64,000 bases of DNA from Salirhabdus euzebyi (lineage in GTDB: Bacteria > Bacillota > Bacilli > Bacillales > Alkalibacillaceae). The notes under the pieces were generated by a model. It made no database searches. It saw only the letters and a program-made list of their open reading frames with translations, and was not told the origin of the DNA. The position numbers were made by a program, and so were the translations under genes. This document shows, in pieces, positions 1 through 9,714 of this stretch. Numbering within the stretch: the stretch's first letter is position 1; the number at the start of each line of letters is the position of its first letter. The stretch spans positions 41,667 through 105,666 of the forward strand of contig NZ_JACHGH010000008.1 of NCBI RefSeq assembly GCF_014207435.1. Direction: 5' to 3'.

Positions 1-1200
1 ATTATAATTCTCAACATCTGGGAATCTCAATTCATATATTTCATCATTTTCAACAGCTTCCATAAATTCCTTTGTTATACAAACGGAAATATTTGCTCCC
101 GTTAAAAATTCCGAGTTTTGAACATTATATGTCCCGCCGTCTCTCAATTTATTACGAGCATCGTTGATTACTTTTTGTGTAAATCCACCGTTACCAGGTA
201 TATTTTCATAATTTAATACACCTTGATATAAGTCTTTTTCTGCTTCTGTTAAAGGCGTAAATTTCAATTTATCTTTTGCTAATTTTTGTATTTGTTCATC
301 ATCAATGTTTTCTATTAAATAACGTAGGATACGCGGATTTTGCATCTTAGAAATAATAAATTCAATAATATCTGGATGCCAATCGTTTAACATGATCATT
401 TGTGCTCCACGTCTAGAACCACCTTGCTCAACTAAATGCGTAAGTTTAGCGATATCATCTAACCAAGAAACAGAACCAGACGATTTTCCGTTTACCCCTT
501 TTGCTAATGTGTTCCTTGGGCGTAATGTAGAACCATTAGTTCCAACACCACCGCCACGACTCATTATCTCCATCACTTGTTTACGATGATCGGAAATACC
601 TTCACGTGAGTCTTGAACAAAAGGCATCACATAGCAATTAAAATAAGTTACATCCGTATCTGCACCTGCTCCATACAAAACTCGACCTGCAGGTACAAAA
701 TGAAGGTTTGCTAACTGCTCATAAAATTGTTCAAAAGATTTCTGCCTTTTCTCTGGAGTAGTCTCAACTGAAGATAAGCCATAAGCATTACGACGAGCAA
801 TTTGTTCATAATAGATTTCTAATGGCTTTTCAATTACATCTAACGATCGTTTTACTATTCCCGTCTCTGCTTCCCGTTCATTATCTAGTACAGATAAAAA
901 CTCTTTTTCTACTAAAACTTCTGCTTGCTTATTTTCCCAATCGATAGATTGAATAAAACCAAGTCCTCTTGCTGGAAACTTAGGGTCCTCTTTAATCGTT
1001 AGTACAACAAAATCCCCTTCGACTAAAGTTGTTTTTTCCGTATCCTTAAATGCATACCGATCAAGCATTACAAGTCTAGATACACCTTTATGTAAAATTT
1101 TCATGTCATTTGTAATAGGATGAACCTGTTTAAATAGGCTTATATCTTTGTTTAACCTGTCCACATCAACCTTCACTAGCTCTTCTTTTACTAACTGCAT
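1..1200 (-). CDS. nrdJ: Adenosylcobalamin-dependent (class II) ribonucleotide reductase, N-terminal part, cut by window edge
   Basis: Reduces ribonucleotides to deoxyribonucleotides using adenosylcobalamin. The open frame runs 400 codons from the ATG at 1200 to the window edge, so the C-terminal part lies outside. Visible class II features are VPAGRVLYGAG near residues 169-179, the conserved cysteine in NCYVMP at 189, and MSRGGGVGTNGSTLRPRN from about 213. A purine-rich GGGGAGAGAG site precedes the ATG. No cobalamin riboswitch was seen in the leader, but two NrdR-like boxes lie upstream. The large class II architecture without a partner subunit gene fits NrdJ rather than NrdE. Identification is firm; the extent is not known. 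Confidence 0.9.
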   Translation of the reverse strand, partial: MQLVKEELVKVDVDRLNKDISLFKQVHPITNDMKILHKGVSRLVMLDRYAFKDTEKTTLVEGDFVVLTIKEDPKFPARGLGFIQSIDWENKQAEVLVEKEFLSVLDNEREAETGIVKRSLDVIEKPLEIYYEQIARRNAYGLSSVETTPEKRQKSFEQFYEQLANLHFVPAGRVLYGAGADTDVTYFNCYVMPFVQDSREGISDHRKQVMEIMSRGGGVGTNGSTLRPRNTLAKGVNGKSSGSVSWLDDIAKLTHLVEQGGSRRGAQMIMLNDWHPDIIEFIISKMQNPRILRYLIENIDDEQIQKLAKDKLKFTPLTEAEKDLYQGVLNYENIPGNGGFTQKVINDARNKLRDGGTYNVQNSEFLTGANISVCITKEFMEAVENDEIYELRFPDVENYN

Positions 1201-1296
1201 TAACTCTCTCCCCTTACTTCGCTATCTTTCGATAAATTTTTACATCGATGTTTTCTGATTTATGTTATATATAAGTTATCATATGCCATTACAAAA

Positions 1297-1344
1297 AATC
1301 AATATATAGTAATTATTTTTTAAAATTAATACCATATATTGTGA
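1297..1344 (-). promoter_or_regulatory. Candidate pair of NrdR boxes upstream of nrdJ
   Basis: Two 16-mers, AATCAATATATAGTAA at 1297-1312 and ATACCATATATTGTGA at 1329-1344, match the palindromic NrdR-box consensus ACACWATATATWGTGT at about 12 and 13 of 16 positions. They start exactly 32 bp apart, the three-helical-turn spacing typical of NrdR sites. The position in front of a ribonucleotide reductase supports the reading, but the whole region is AT-rich, so chance matches are possible. The rest of 1201-1581 shows nothing else recognisable. Confidence 0.5.
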
Positions 1345-1581
1345 TTAAAGAACACTATATAATATTTTGTCAATTTCAAATTTGTAAAAAAAACAAAGAT
1401 AAACAGAGATAAACTGAAAAAAATGTCAAATAAGTGGCGTTTTTTGCGTTTTTTATCACTTGCAAACTAATGTACATAAACAAGCACTTGTTCTATCAAC
1501 AAGAAAGGAAATTTTAGTTATTATACACATCAAAAAATGAGTAAAAAGTAGGACCTACCAAAATTTTTATAAGAAAATACT

Positions 1582-1610
1582 TTGAATCTTTTGTCCAACA
1601 TTCATATAAT
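1582..1610 (+). promoter_or_regulatory. SigA-type promoter of yqhL
   Basis: TTGAAT at 1582-1587 and a perfect TATAAT at 1605-1610 are separated by 17 bp. The downstream start codon at 1653 leaves a leader of about 35 nt with an AAAGGGG ribosome binding site. Confidence 0.65.
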
Positions 1611-1652
1611 AGGTATAGTAAGTAGGTGCAGTAGAGATGAAAGGGGATACTT

Positions 1653-2027
1653 ATGGAATTAATACTAATATTTCTAGTCGCATTTATTTTATATGGAGCA
1701 TTTAAATATTTTCGTCAAAAACGCTATCTTACAACACTAACAGAAGATCAATTTGTTGAAGGATACAGAAAAGCTCAACTTATTGATGTAAGAGAGCCAA
1801 ATGAATTTGAAAAAGGACATATATTAGGAGCACGAAATATACCACTTTCTCAAATGAAGCACCGTTTAGTAGAAATACGTAAGGACAAGCCTGTTTATTT
1901 ATATTGCCAAAGCGGTGCAAGATCTGCACGTGCAGCAAATATGTTAAACCGTAAAGGCTGTGAGGATTTAAATCACCTTAAAGGTGGTTTCCGTAAATGG
2001 ACAGGGAAAGTGAAAACGAAGAAATAA
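1653..2027 (+). CDS. yqhL: Membrane-anchored rhodanese-like protein YqhL
   Basis: A 124-residue protein with one N-terminal membrane segment (about residues 3-20) followed by a single rhodanese domain. The domain shows IDVREPNEFEKGHI near 44-57 and the active-site loop CQSGARS starting at Cys85, so a sulfurtransferase or sulfur-carrier role at the cytoplasmic face is likely; the substrate is unknown. An AAAGGGG site precedes the ATG. In B. subtilis yqhL also sits close to the glycine cleavage genes, which supports the name. It is followed directly by a terminator and appears monocistronic. Confidence 0.85.
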   Translation: MELILIFLVAFILYGAFKYFRQKRYLTTLTEDQFVEGYRKAQLIDVREPNEFEKGHILGARNIPLSQMKHRLVEIRKDKPVYLYCQSGARSARAANMLNRKGCEDLNHLKGGFRKWTGKVKTKK

Positions 2028-2047
2028 TAATACCAACAATTAACATG

Positions 2048-2092
2048 AAAAGGCCATCACCAAAAGGAAAATAGTTTGGTAATGGCCTTTTT
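2048..2092 (+). terminator. Intrinsic terminator after yqhL
   Basis: Inverted arms AAAAGGCCAT and ATGGCCTTTTT, extended inward by CCAAA/TTTGG, followed by a T run. The A run on the other side means it may also act for minus-strand transcripts. Confidence 0.8.
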
Positions 2093-2175
2093 CAATCATA
2101 AATTATTGTTTAAAAGTGAATCTCCACTAGTTCAAAACCATCTATACTTCTTTCAAATTCCCTAAACATATACCG

Positions 2176-3129
2176 TTAATTTCTTAAAATAATATAAATC
2201 ATGTAAAGAATATAACCAACCGTTAACAAGATTCCTTCTATCTTACCGATTCGAAAGTTTGTCCTGGAAAAAACAAGAAGGATTACCGTTAACATGATCA
2301 TTAATATAATATCTATAAATATTTTATTACTTACTGCAAGTGGTGATATGACAGATGCTGAACCAAGTACGAATAAAATATTAAAAATATTACTACCAAC
2401 TATGTTACCTAGAGCTATTTCACTCTCTTTCTTTAATGCTGCCGTAATGGAAGTGATTAGTTCAGGTAAAGAGGTTCCAACTGCAACAATCGTTAATCCA
2501 ACTAACGTTTCACTCATCCCGAAGGAAATAGCAAGATCAGTAGCACTACTTACAACGAATTCACCACCGAAAATAATAGCAACAAGGCCACCAACAGTAA
2601 ATAGTATATTTTTTACCCATGATATGGACTCTACTTTTTCATTTTCTCTAATCTGTTCTCTACTGTTTCTGGCAACTTCAAATATATAATATAAAAAGAT
2701 GCTGAAAAAAAGTAGGAAAATCAAGCCATCGCTTCTTGTAATAAAATTACTACTTACTGATTGAAGTGCTACATCACTAATTAATATTAATAAAGCAATA
2801 CTTGCTAATAATGTAAAAGGTATTTCTTTTCTAATCGTGGTATTTTCCACTTTTAAAGGATTTAAAATAGCTGTTATACCAACAACAAAGGTAATGTTAA
2901 AAATATTACTCCCAACGACATTACCAATAGCCACTCCTGCGTTTTCTTCTAGTGCAGCTACTATACTGACAGTTGCTTCTGGTGAGCTTGTTCCAAACGC
3001 AACAATAGTTAGACCTATAAGTAAAGGAGAAATACGTAAGGCTTTTGCAATATTAGAAGCTCCTTCCACAAAGTAGTCAGCACCTTTAATGAGCAAAACA
3101 AAACCCACAATTAAAATAATATAAGTCAA
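2176..3129 (-). CDS. CaCA-family Na+/Ca2+ (cation) exchanger, YrbG type
   Basis: A 317-residue integral membrane protein with the internal duplication of the CaCA superfamily. The two alpha repeats are visible as GTSSPEATVS with GNVVGSNIFNI near residues 47-80, and GTSLPELITS with GNIVGSNIFNI in the second half. About ten hydrophobic segments are expected. It likely exchanges Na+ or H+ for Ca2+ or another divalent cation. The start is TTG at 3129: AGGTGA sits 5 nt upstream, while the nearby ATG at 3133 is in another frame. It stands alone and converges on yqhL. Confidence 0.85.
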   Translation of the reverse strand: MTYIILIVGFVLLIKGADYFVEGASNIAKALRISPLLIGLTIVAFGTSSPEATVSIVAALEENAGVAIGNVVGSNIFNITFVVGITAILNPLKVENTTIRKEIPFTLLASIALLILISDVALQSVSSNFITRSDGLIFLLFFSIFLYYIFEVARNSREQIRENEKVESISWVKNILFTVGGLVAIIFGGEFVVSSATDLAISFGMSETLVGLTIVAVGTSLPELITSITAALKKESEIALGNIVGSNIFNILFVLGSASVISPLAVSNKIFIDIILMIMLTVILLVFSRTNFRIGKIEGILLTVGYILYMIYIILRN

Positions 3130-3300
3130 TCATATCACCTACCCTTGAGACTCTTAGTATTTACATATGATAACCGAAAAACCACTTACGAACTATTTAC
3201 AATACCCTTTTTATTGAAATTTATACCCAAATAAATAAAAAAGTTTAAGAAAGGTATGTTAATGGGAAAACCTTTTCTAGAAAATAAGAGGAGGGATATG

Positions 3301-3591
3301 ATGACACGAAAACCCATTCTTATTTATGTCATTAATGTCATATTTGGAATAGCCCAGCTTATTTTGGGACTAAGAATCATTTTAAGGTTATTTGGAGCTA
3401 ATCAAGCTGCACCATTTGTGCAGTGGATTTATGAAACTAGTTCACCATTACTATACCCATTTGAAGAAATATTTCCAACACATTCCTTAGATGGGACTTT
3501 TGTTATTGAATTTTCAGCCTTGTTTGCCGTTCTAATCTATTCTCTTGCCGGTTATTTTCTAACGAGAGCGGTTTTGTTCTTTAATAAATGA
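3301..3591 (+). CDS. YggT family membrane protein
   Basis: A small hydrophobic protein of 96 residues with two membrane spans, carrying the YggT-family pattern LILGLRIILRLFGAN and TSSPLLYPFEEIFP in the first half. YggT proteins are of uncertain function and have been linked to osmotic tolerance and cell-division clusters. The start at 3301 (or the adjacent ATG at 3298) is chosen because AGGAGGG lies just upstream; an earlier in-frame ATG at 3256 has no such site. It ends in a strong terminator shared with the convergent gcv operon. Confidence 0.8.
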   Translation: MTRKPILIYVINVIFGIAQLILGLRIILRLFGANQAAPFVQWIYETSSPLLYPFEEIFPTHSLDGTFVIEFSALFAVLIYSLAGYFLTRAVLFFNK

Positions 3592-3635
3592 TCCTATTCA
3601 ACTCATTGCTATAATGTTGATACATGCTCCTAAAG

Positions 3636-3686
3636 AAAAAGGCTAACATGAAAGTCGTTTATTTTCGACCCTATGTTAGCCTTTTT
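3636..3686. terminator. Bidirectional terminator between yggT and gcvPB
   Basis: Arms AAAAAGGCTAACAT and ATGTTAGCCTTTTT flank a 23-nt loop. T runs occur on both strands, so it can serve both the plus-strand YggT gene and the minus-strand gcv operon. Confidence 0.85.
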
Positions 3687-3700
3687 AAAAGTAATGTGCC

Positions 3701-5173
3701 TTATTCTATATTATCTTTTTCATATCGAAGGACTGGTTTTCTTGCTGCTAGCGTTTCATCTAAACGATTAATCACCGTAGTATGTGGTGCTTCTTGAACG
3801 ATTTCTGGGTTCTCTCTTGCTTCTTTTGCAATTTGTAACATAGCATCAATAAATTCATCCAACGTTTCTTTAGACTCTGTTTCTGTTGGTTCTATCATTA
3901 AAGCTTCTTCCACGTTTAATGGGAAGTAAATAGTAGGTGGATGGTATCCAAAGTCTAATAATCGTTTGGCAATATCTAACGTTCGAACTCCTAATTTTTT
4001 TTGATTTTTTCCAGATAAAACAAATTCATGCTTACAATGTTGTTTAAATGGAAGGTCAAACTCTGATTGTAATCTTCTCATCATGTAGTTAGCATTTAAA
4101 ACGGCATACTCACTAACTTGTTTTAAGCCATCTGGCCCCATTGTACGAATATACGTATAGGCACGAACATTTATACCAAAGTTTCCATAATAAGGTTTTA
4201 CACGACCGATTGAATTTGGTCTATCATAATCAAAGAAATAACCTTGTTTGTTTTTCGTCAAAACAGGTTTTGGTAAAAATGGTGCTAGTTCCTTAGAAAC
4301 ACCTACTGGTCCAGAACCTGGTCCACCACCACCATGAGGTCCTGTGAAGGTTTTATGCAAGTTTAAGTGAACAACGTCAAAGCCCATATCCCCTGGTCTT
4401 GTATATCCTAAAATCGCGTTTAAGTTTGCACCATCATAATAGAGCCTACCGCCAGCTTCATGAACAATGCTAGCCATTTCCAGAATATGTTCTTCAAACA
4501 ACCCTAATGTATTCGGGTTTGTTAACATTAGCGCTGCCGTGTCAGAACCTACTACACGTCTTAGATCGTCTAAATCAACCAAACCTCGCTCATCAGACTT
4601 TACAGTTACAGATTCAAAGCCAGCTACAGTAGCTGATGCTGGGTTCGTACCGTGTGCAGAATCTGGAACAATTACTTTTGTACGGTTAAAATCTCCGTTA
4701 CTTTCATGGAAGGCGCGAATCATCATTAATCCAGTCCACTCACCATGAGCACCAGCTGCAGGCTGCAATGTTACCTCATGCATCCCTGTTATTTCTTGTA
4801 ATGATGTTTGAAGATCATACATTAAAGCTAAAGCACCTTGGGCAGTCTTTTCTTCCTGTAGAGGATGAACAAAGCTAAACCCTTCAAAACGCGCTACATC
4901 TTCATTAATTTTAGGATTGTACTTCATCGTACAAGATCCTAATGGGTAAAAGCCGGAATCAACCCCGTGGTTTCTTCTAGAAAGTCCTGTGTAATGACGC
5001 ATAATTTGCAGTTCACTTACTTCTGGTAAATCTGGTTCAATATGACGAACATATTCCGTGCCTAGCTCTTGTGTTAGGTCTACTTCTGGTACATCTAATT
5101 CAGGTAAACTATACCCAATTCGTCCTTCTTTACTTAGTTCAAAAATTAATGGATAGTTTTTTTCATTAGCCAT
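3701..5173 (-). CDS. gcvPB: Glycine dehydrogenase (decarboxylating) subunit 2, P-protein beta part
   Basis: Together with GcvPA it forms the P-protein of the glycine cleavage system, which decarboxylates glycine on PLP and loads the aminomethyl group on GcvH. The PLP-binding lysine is in [15 protein letters not shown] near residue 274, and [10 protein letters not shown] and [11 protein letters not shown] are typical of the family. The 490-residue length matches the split P-protein. The ATG at 5173 overlaps the end of gcvPA by 8 nt; an in-frame GTG at 5182 is an alternative. Last gene of the gcv operon. GcvH is not encoded here. Confidence 0.95.
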   Translation of the reverse strand: MANEKNYPLIFELSKEGRIGYSLPELDVPEVDLTQELGTEYVRHIEPDLPEVSELQIMRHYTGLSRRNHGVDSGFYPLGSCTMKYNPKINEDVARFEGFSFVHPLQEEKTAQGALALMYDLQTSLQEITGMHEVTLQPAAGAHGEWTGLMMIRAFHESNGDFNRTKVIVPDSAHGTNPASATVAGFESVTVKSDERGLVDLDDLRRVVGSDTAALMLTNPNTLGLFEEHILEMASIVHEAGGRLYYDGANLNAILGYTRPGDMGFDVVHLNLHKTFTGPHGGGGPGSGPVGVSKELAPFLPKPVLTKNKQGYFFDYDRPNSIGRVKPYYGNFGINVRAYTYIRTMGPDGLKQVSEYAVLNANYMMRRLQSEFDLPFKQHCKHEFVLSGKNQKKLGVRTLDIAKRLLDFGYHPPTIYFPLNVEEALMIEPTETESKETLDEFIDAMLQIAKEARENPEIVQEAPHTTVINRLDETLAARKPVLRYEKDNIE

Positions 5174-6515
5174 TGATATCACTCAATTCTTTGACAAATT
5201 GATCAATTTCCGCTTTTGTACGTAGCTCTGTTACTGCTACTAGCATTTGATCTGTCATACTTGGGTCCATCTTTCTTAAATTCAAACCACCAATGATACC
5301 TTTATTCACTAACTCGTCATTAATAGCAGAAACATCTTTCTTACATCTCACAACAAATTCATTAAAAAATGGACCGTCAAAAGCAATCTCAAACCCAGCT
5401 TTTTCAAATGTCGATTTTGCATACCGAGCTTTCTGCATATTCATATAAGCCATCTCTTTAATTCCTTTTTTGCCAAGAGCTGTCATCGCTACTGAAGCAG
5501 CCAATGCATTTAAAGCTTGATTGGAACAAATGTTAGAAGTTGCTTTATCACGTCTTATATGTTGTTCTCTTGCTTGAAGTGTTAATACAAATCCTCTTTG
5601 TCCTTCTTCATCTACTGTTTGACCTACTAGACGTCCTGGTACTTTTCTCATTAACTTTTTCGTAGTTGCAAAATAACCACAGTGTGGACCACCAAATTGT
5701 GCGGGAATACCAAATACTTGTGCATCACCAGTAACAATATCAGCTCCAAATACAGCTGGAGGTGTTAAATATCCTAAAGCTAAAGGATTACTAGAAACGA
5801 TAAACATTGCTTTTTTCGCATTTTCTAATAGTTTTTGCACTTCCTGTAATGGCTCAATTTGTCCAAAAAAGTTTGGATACTGAATAACGACACTAGCCGT
5901 TTCGTCATCAAGGGCTGCTTCAAGTGCAACCAAATCTGTAAGACCGTTTTTATGATTTATTTCTACAATTTCTAGGTCAAAACCTTTTGCATACGTTTTA
6001 ATTACATCCATTGATTCTGGATGAATAGCTTTTGAAACAATTACTTTTTTCTTTTTTGTTTGACCAGCACTTAGATTTACTGCTTCTGCTAATGCTGTGC
6101 CACCATCATACATAGAGGAGTTAGAAACTTCCATCCCAGTTAGTTCACAAATCATCGTTTGGAATTCAAAGATAGCTTGCAACTCACCTTGAGAAATTTC
6201 AGGCTGATAAGGTGTGTAAGCTGTATAAAACTCTGATCTAGATATAACATGATCTACGATGGAAGGAATGTAATGATCATAAACACCTGCACCTAAAAAT
6301 GATGTGTGGGATTTTACGTTTACATTTTGATCTGCTAGAGCTTTAAGTTCTTGGGTTAACTCAGGCTCACTTGTTGCCTCTTTAATATTAAGTCTCCCTT
6401 TAAATCTCACTTTCTCAGGGATATCCTGAAACAACTCTTCTGTAGATTGAATACCAATTGTATCTAACATTTCTTTCTTATCTGTTTCTGTCATTGGTAG
6501 ATAACGAAAACTCAT
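5166..6515 (-). CDS. gcvPA: Glycine dehydrogenase (decarboxylating) subunit 1, P-protein alpha part
   Basis: A 449-residue protein, the usual length of the Firmicute split GcvPA. Visible family features are [30 protein letters not shown], and [20 protein letters not shown]-like sequence in the centre. The start at 6515 follows AAGGGGGTTGAGATAG. It lies 19 nt downstream of gcvT and overlaps gcvPB, so translation of the two P-protein halves is probably coupled. Expression should follow the glycine riboswitch upstream of gcvT. Confidence 0.95.
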   Translation of the reverse strand: MSFRYLPMTETDKKEMLDTIGIQSTEELFQDIPEKVRFKGRLNIKEATSEPELTQELKALADQNVNVKSHTSFLGAGVYDHYIPSIVDHVISRSEFYTAYTPYQPEISQGELQAIFEFQTMICELTGMEVSNSSMYDGGTALAEAVNLSAGQTKKKKVIVSKAIHPESMDVIKTYAKGFDLEIVEINHKNGLTDLVALEAALDDETASVVIQYPNFFGQIEPLQEVQKLLENAKKAMFIVSSNPLALGYLTPPAVFGADIVTGDAQVFGIPAQFGGPHCGYFATTKKLMRKVPGRLVGQTVDEEGQRGFVLTLQAREQHIRRDKATSNICSNQALNALAASVAMTALGKKGIKEMAYMNMQKARYAKSTFEKAGFEIAFDGPFFNEFVVRCKKDVSAINDELVNKGIIGGLNLRKMDPSMTDQMLVAVTELRTKAEIDQFVKELSDING

Positions 6516-6534
6516 CTATCTCAACCCCCTTAAA

Positions 6535-7638
6535 TTATTTTCTTTTATAAAACGGTGTAGCAATGACCTTTGCTTTTAAACGACGTTTTCTTACTTGTAC
6601 TTCTAGTTCCTCATCTATATTTGTAAACCTTATATCAACAATTGCCAACCCTATATTTTTTTCCAAAGTTGGTGATTGAGTACCAGTTGTTACAACACCA
6701 ACTTTTTCTTCCCCTTTAAATACTTCATAACCGTGTCTTGGAATGCCTTTGTCTACCATTTCAATACCAATAATTTTTCTTGTCGTACCATTTTCTTTTT
6801 GGTCTTTTAATACTTCTTTTCCAATAAAGTCAGCTTCTTTATTTGTTTTAACAGCGAATCCTAGCCCAGCCTCAATTGGGGTAATTTCAGCTGTTAATTC
6901 TTGACCGTACAAAGGCAAGGTTGCTTCAAATCGAAGTGTATCACGAGCACCCAGCCCAATAGGCTCTACTCCTTCATCAGCTCCGGCTTCTAATATTTTT
7001 TCCCATAACGCGATTGCTTCACTATGGTCAATGTATATTTCAAAGCCGTCTTCACCTGTATACCCTGTTCTGGATACGAGGGCACCTTTATTAATACCAC
7101 TAAAAGTTACATGATCAGCAAAACGGAAAAATTTAATTTCAGATAAATCCGTATTTGTTAACTTCTGTAAAATTAATTCTGCTTTTGGTCCTTGTAAAGC
7201 TAGTTGAGCAATAGATTCCGAAATATTATTTAGGTTTACTCCGTCAATTAAATGTTGTTTTAACCAATTAAAATCCTTTTCAATATTAGATGCATTTACA
7301 ACTAATAAGAATTCTTCGTCCCCTTTTTTGTATACCAAAAGGTCATCAACAGTTCCGCCATTTTCATAGCACATTATCGTGTATTGAGCACGATTTATCG
7401 TAAGTTTGGAAATATCATTCGTTAGCATCTTTTGTAAATACTGCTCACTATTTGGTCCCGTTACGACAATTTCACCCATGTGGGAAACATCAAATAACCC
7501 AGCTGCGTTTCTTGTTGCCTCATGTTCTTTTTTTATTCCTGAGAATTGTACTGGTAAATCCCAGCCACCGAAGTCAATCGTTTTTCCATTGTAGTCTTGG
7601 TAAACTGTATAAAGTGGTGTCCTCTTTAAATCCGCCAT
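6535..7638 (-). CDS. gcvT: Aminomethyltransferase (glycine cleavage T-protein)
   Basis: Transfers the methylene group from aminomethyl-lipoyl GcvH to tetrahydrofolate and releases ammonia. The 367-residue sequence shows [20 protein letters not shown] at the start, [24 protein letters not shown] and the [12 protein letters not shown] motif. The start is the ATG at 7638, which has AGGAGG 6 nt upstream. The frame stays open to 7728, but that extension would run through the riboswitch terminator and is rejected. First gene of gcvT-gcvPA-gcvPB. Confidence 0.96.
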   Translation of the reverse strand: MADLKRTPLYTVYQDYNGKTIDFGGWDLPVQFSGIKKEHEATRNAAGLFDVSHMGEIVVTGPNSEQYLQKMLTNDISKLTINRAQYTIMCYENGGTVDDLLVYKKGDEEFLLVVNASNIEKDFNWLKQHLIDGVNLNNISESIAQLALQGPKAELILQKLTNTDLSEIKFFRFADHVTFSGINKGALVSRTGYTGEDGFEIYIDHSEAIALWEKILEAGADEGVEPIGLGARDTLRFEATLPLYGQELTAEITPIEAGLGFAVKTNKEADFIGKEVLKDQKENGTTRKIIGIEMVDKGIPRHGYEVFKGEEKVGVVTTGTQSPTLEKNIGLAIVDIRFTNIDEELEVQVRKRRLKAKVIATPFYKRK

Positions 7639-7669
7639 CTTCATCCTCCTAATGTAATTTTTTTCCAAC

Positions 7670-7704
7670 AAAAAAAGAGAATTCTTCCTATCAAAGAATT
7701 CTCT
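7670..7704 (-). terminator. Expression-platform terminator of the glycine riboswitch
   Basis: On the minus strand, AGAGAATTCTT pairs with AAGAATTCTCT across a short loop and is followed by seven T residues. It sits between the second aptamer and the gcvT ribosome binding site, as in other Bacillus gcvT leaders, and should form when glycine is scarce. Confidence 0.85.
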
Positions 7705-7885
7705 GTCCTTTTGACCAGAAAGTTTCATGATCTTTTGATCATTTACTTCTTGGGTGGTTCACACTATGGTGAACACTCTCCAGAGTTGCGTCATACAAGA
7801 GTCTTTTTGCCTGAGAGATTCACATTTAATGCTTGCTCCTTCGGCGCTGTTTCACACAGTCTCTCCTCAAGTAATCATTCGCTTT
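7705..7885 (-). promoter_or_regulatory. Tandem glycine riboswitch controlling gcvT-gcvPA-gcvPB
   Basis: Read on the minus strand, the leader carries the conserved order of the two-aptamer glycine riboswitch. GCGAATGA and GGAGAGACTG come first, then GCGCCGAAGGAGCAAGC, AATCTCTCAGGCAAAAAGAC, ACGCAACTCTGGAGAGTG and AACCACCCAAGAAGTAAA. A terminator and the gcvT start follow. Glycine binding should stabilise the antiterminated form and switch on glycine breakdown. Boundaries are approximate to within about 10 nt. Confidence 0.95.
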
Positions 7886-8046
7886 GTTATGAAATTATTT
7901 ATTTCGGTTATACTAATTTAACTGAGTATGTATATGAGTTTGACTATCGATTTTCATTATATCACACGAACTTTTTTGTGTGTTAAGCATTTTCATTTTT
8001 CATTATTATTTAATCTCTATGATAAAAACAAAATGGTGGGAGTTAT

Positions 8047-9714
8047 ATGGATATAAAATATCAGTTCGATAAACAATTTCCGAATGAATTGGATAAAAAG
8101 CTAATAGAAAATGGACCTTTTTGTTCTTTTGATATGTTTCAAATGGCCTATGAAACAGCTAAAAGTTTAGCTGTACCAAATTTCAAAGGATTAATGTCTC
8201 CAAACTATTTACCTCATATGGAATTTTTGGACCATCAGTTAGATTGTGCAAAACAAGTAGTAGAAAAAATGAGCGGACGAGCTATTTTAGCTGATGAGGT
8301 TGGTTTAGGAAAAACAATAGAAGCAGGACTTATTTTAAAAGAATACATGGTAAGAGGATTAGCAAAAAAGATACTAATTCTAGTCCCTGCTTCCTTAGTT
8401 AATCAATGGGTAAAAGAATTAAATGAAAAGTTTTATATTCCAGCAGTCTCTCAAAGAAAGTCTTATGTTTGGGAGCAGTGTGATGTAGTTGTATCTTCTA
8501 TCGATACAGCAAAAAGACCACCACATAAGGATATTGTTTTAAGTCAAAAATACGACTTTATTATTATAGATGAGGCTCACAAGTTAAAAAATCACAAAAC
8601 GAAAAACTATCAGTTTGTTAATAGTTTGAAGAAAACGTATTGCCTGCTACTAACAGCAACACCTGTCCAAAATCAGTTAGCGGACATTTTTAATCTAGTC
8701 ACAATCCTTAAACCAGGTTATTTAGGTAGTTACGATGAATTCTCTAAAACTTTTGGAAATAAACGTAGTGCATTAAAACGAGACGAAAACCTAAAACAAC
8801 TGGTTCAAAATGTTATGGTACGTAACCGTCGTGAAGATACAGGTATAGACTGGACAAAGCGTAAAATAGACACTATTTGGATTAATTTCAGTGAAGATGA
8901 ACAGAGTGCATATGATGATTTGGATCATGAGCTATTTTCAAAAGATCCCTTTACATCTATTACGCTTAAGAGGGAATTTTGTTCAAGTAGAGAGGCATGT
9001 TATCTTTCTTTGAAAAAAATGGTTGAACAACATGAAGAGAACAATAGTAAACAAGAATGGGGAGAGCAAGTTATACAAAAAATCGAACAGCTCCCTCATC
9101 ACGCGAAAGCAAAAAAGGTAATAGACATAATTGGTAATTCTGATGAAAAGTTTATTATTTTTACTGAATATCGCGCAACTCAATATTACTTGCAATGGTA
9201 TTTACAGCAGCACGGGATTTCTTCAGTCCCATTCAGAGGCGGTTTCAAACGAGGCAAAAAAGAGTGGATGACGCAATTATTTCAAAATCATGCACAAGTT
9301 TTAATTGCAACAGAAGCAGGTGGTGAGGGAATCAATTTACAATTTTGTAACAATATGATTCATTATGACCTTCCTTGGAATCCGATGCGACTAGAACAAA
9401 GGATAGGAAGAATTCATCGTTTTGGTCAAAAAGAAGATGTGAACATCTATTATTTAGCCATTCGGAATACGATTGATGAACATTTAATTTCTTTACTTTA
9501 TGAAAAGATAAATTTATTTGAACGTGTAATTGGTGACTTAGACGATATTTTAGAACAATTAAATATTCCAAACCTAGAAAATGAAATAAAAGAAATTTTT
9601 GCGGAATCACAGTCACCAGGGGAAGCAAGAATAAAAATGGAGAATTTAACAGCTGCTTTTCAGCAAAATCAAGAAGAAGGGATGAGTGAAGATGGAACAG
9701 CAAGCAATTCATAA
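8047..9714 (+). CDS. yqhH: SNF2/Rad54-type helicase YqhH
   Basis: A 555-residue superfamily 2 ATPase of the SNF2 type. Motifs in order are ADEVGLGKTIEAGLI (Walker A, about residues 80-94), LVPASLVNQW, DEAH with HKLKNHKT, LLTATPVQN, TEAGGEGINLQFC and RLEQRIGRIHRFGQ in the C-terminal helicase lobe. No extra DNA-binding domain is evident, and the cellular role is not established. It is divergent from the gcv operon and translationally overlaps yqhG by 23 nt. GGTGGGAG precedes the ATG. Confidence 0.9.
   Translation: MDIKYQFDKQFPNELDKKLIENGPFCSFDMFQMAYETAKSLAVPNFKGLMSPNYLPHMEFLDHQLDCAKQVVEKMSGRAILADEVGLGKTIEAGLILKEYMVRGLAKKILILVPASLVNQWVKELNEKFYIPAVSQRKSYVWEQCDVVVSSIDTAKRPPHKDIVLSQKYDFIIIDEAHKLKNHKTKNYQFVNSLKKTYCLLLTATPVQNQLADIFNLVTILKPGYLGSYDEFSKTFGNKRSALKRDENLKQLVQNVMVRNRREDTGIDWTKRKIDTIWINFSEDEQSAYDDLDHELFSKDPFTSITLKREFCSSREACYLSLKKMVEQHEENNSKQEWGEQVIQKIEQLPHHAKAKKVIDIIGNSDEKFIIFTEYRATQYYLQWYLQQHGISSVPFRGGFKRGKKEWMTQLFQNHAQVLIATEAGGEGINLQFCNNMIHYDLPWNPMRLEQRIGRIHRFGQKEDVNIYYLAIRNTIDEHLISLLYEKINLFERVIGDLDDILEQLNIPNLENEIKEIFAESQSPGEARIKMENLTAAFQQNQEEGMSEDGTASNS

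Noticed and set aside
1201-1652. Cobalamin riboswitch before nrdJ
   Set aside because: No B12-box or riboswitch-like structure seen in the leader.
7639-7728. N-terminal extension of GcvT in the open frame
   Set aside because: It would translate the riboswitch terminator; AGGAGG and family alignment place the start at 7638.
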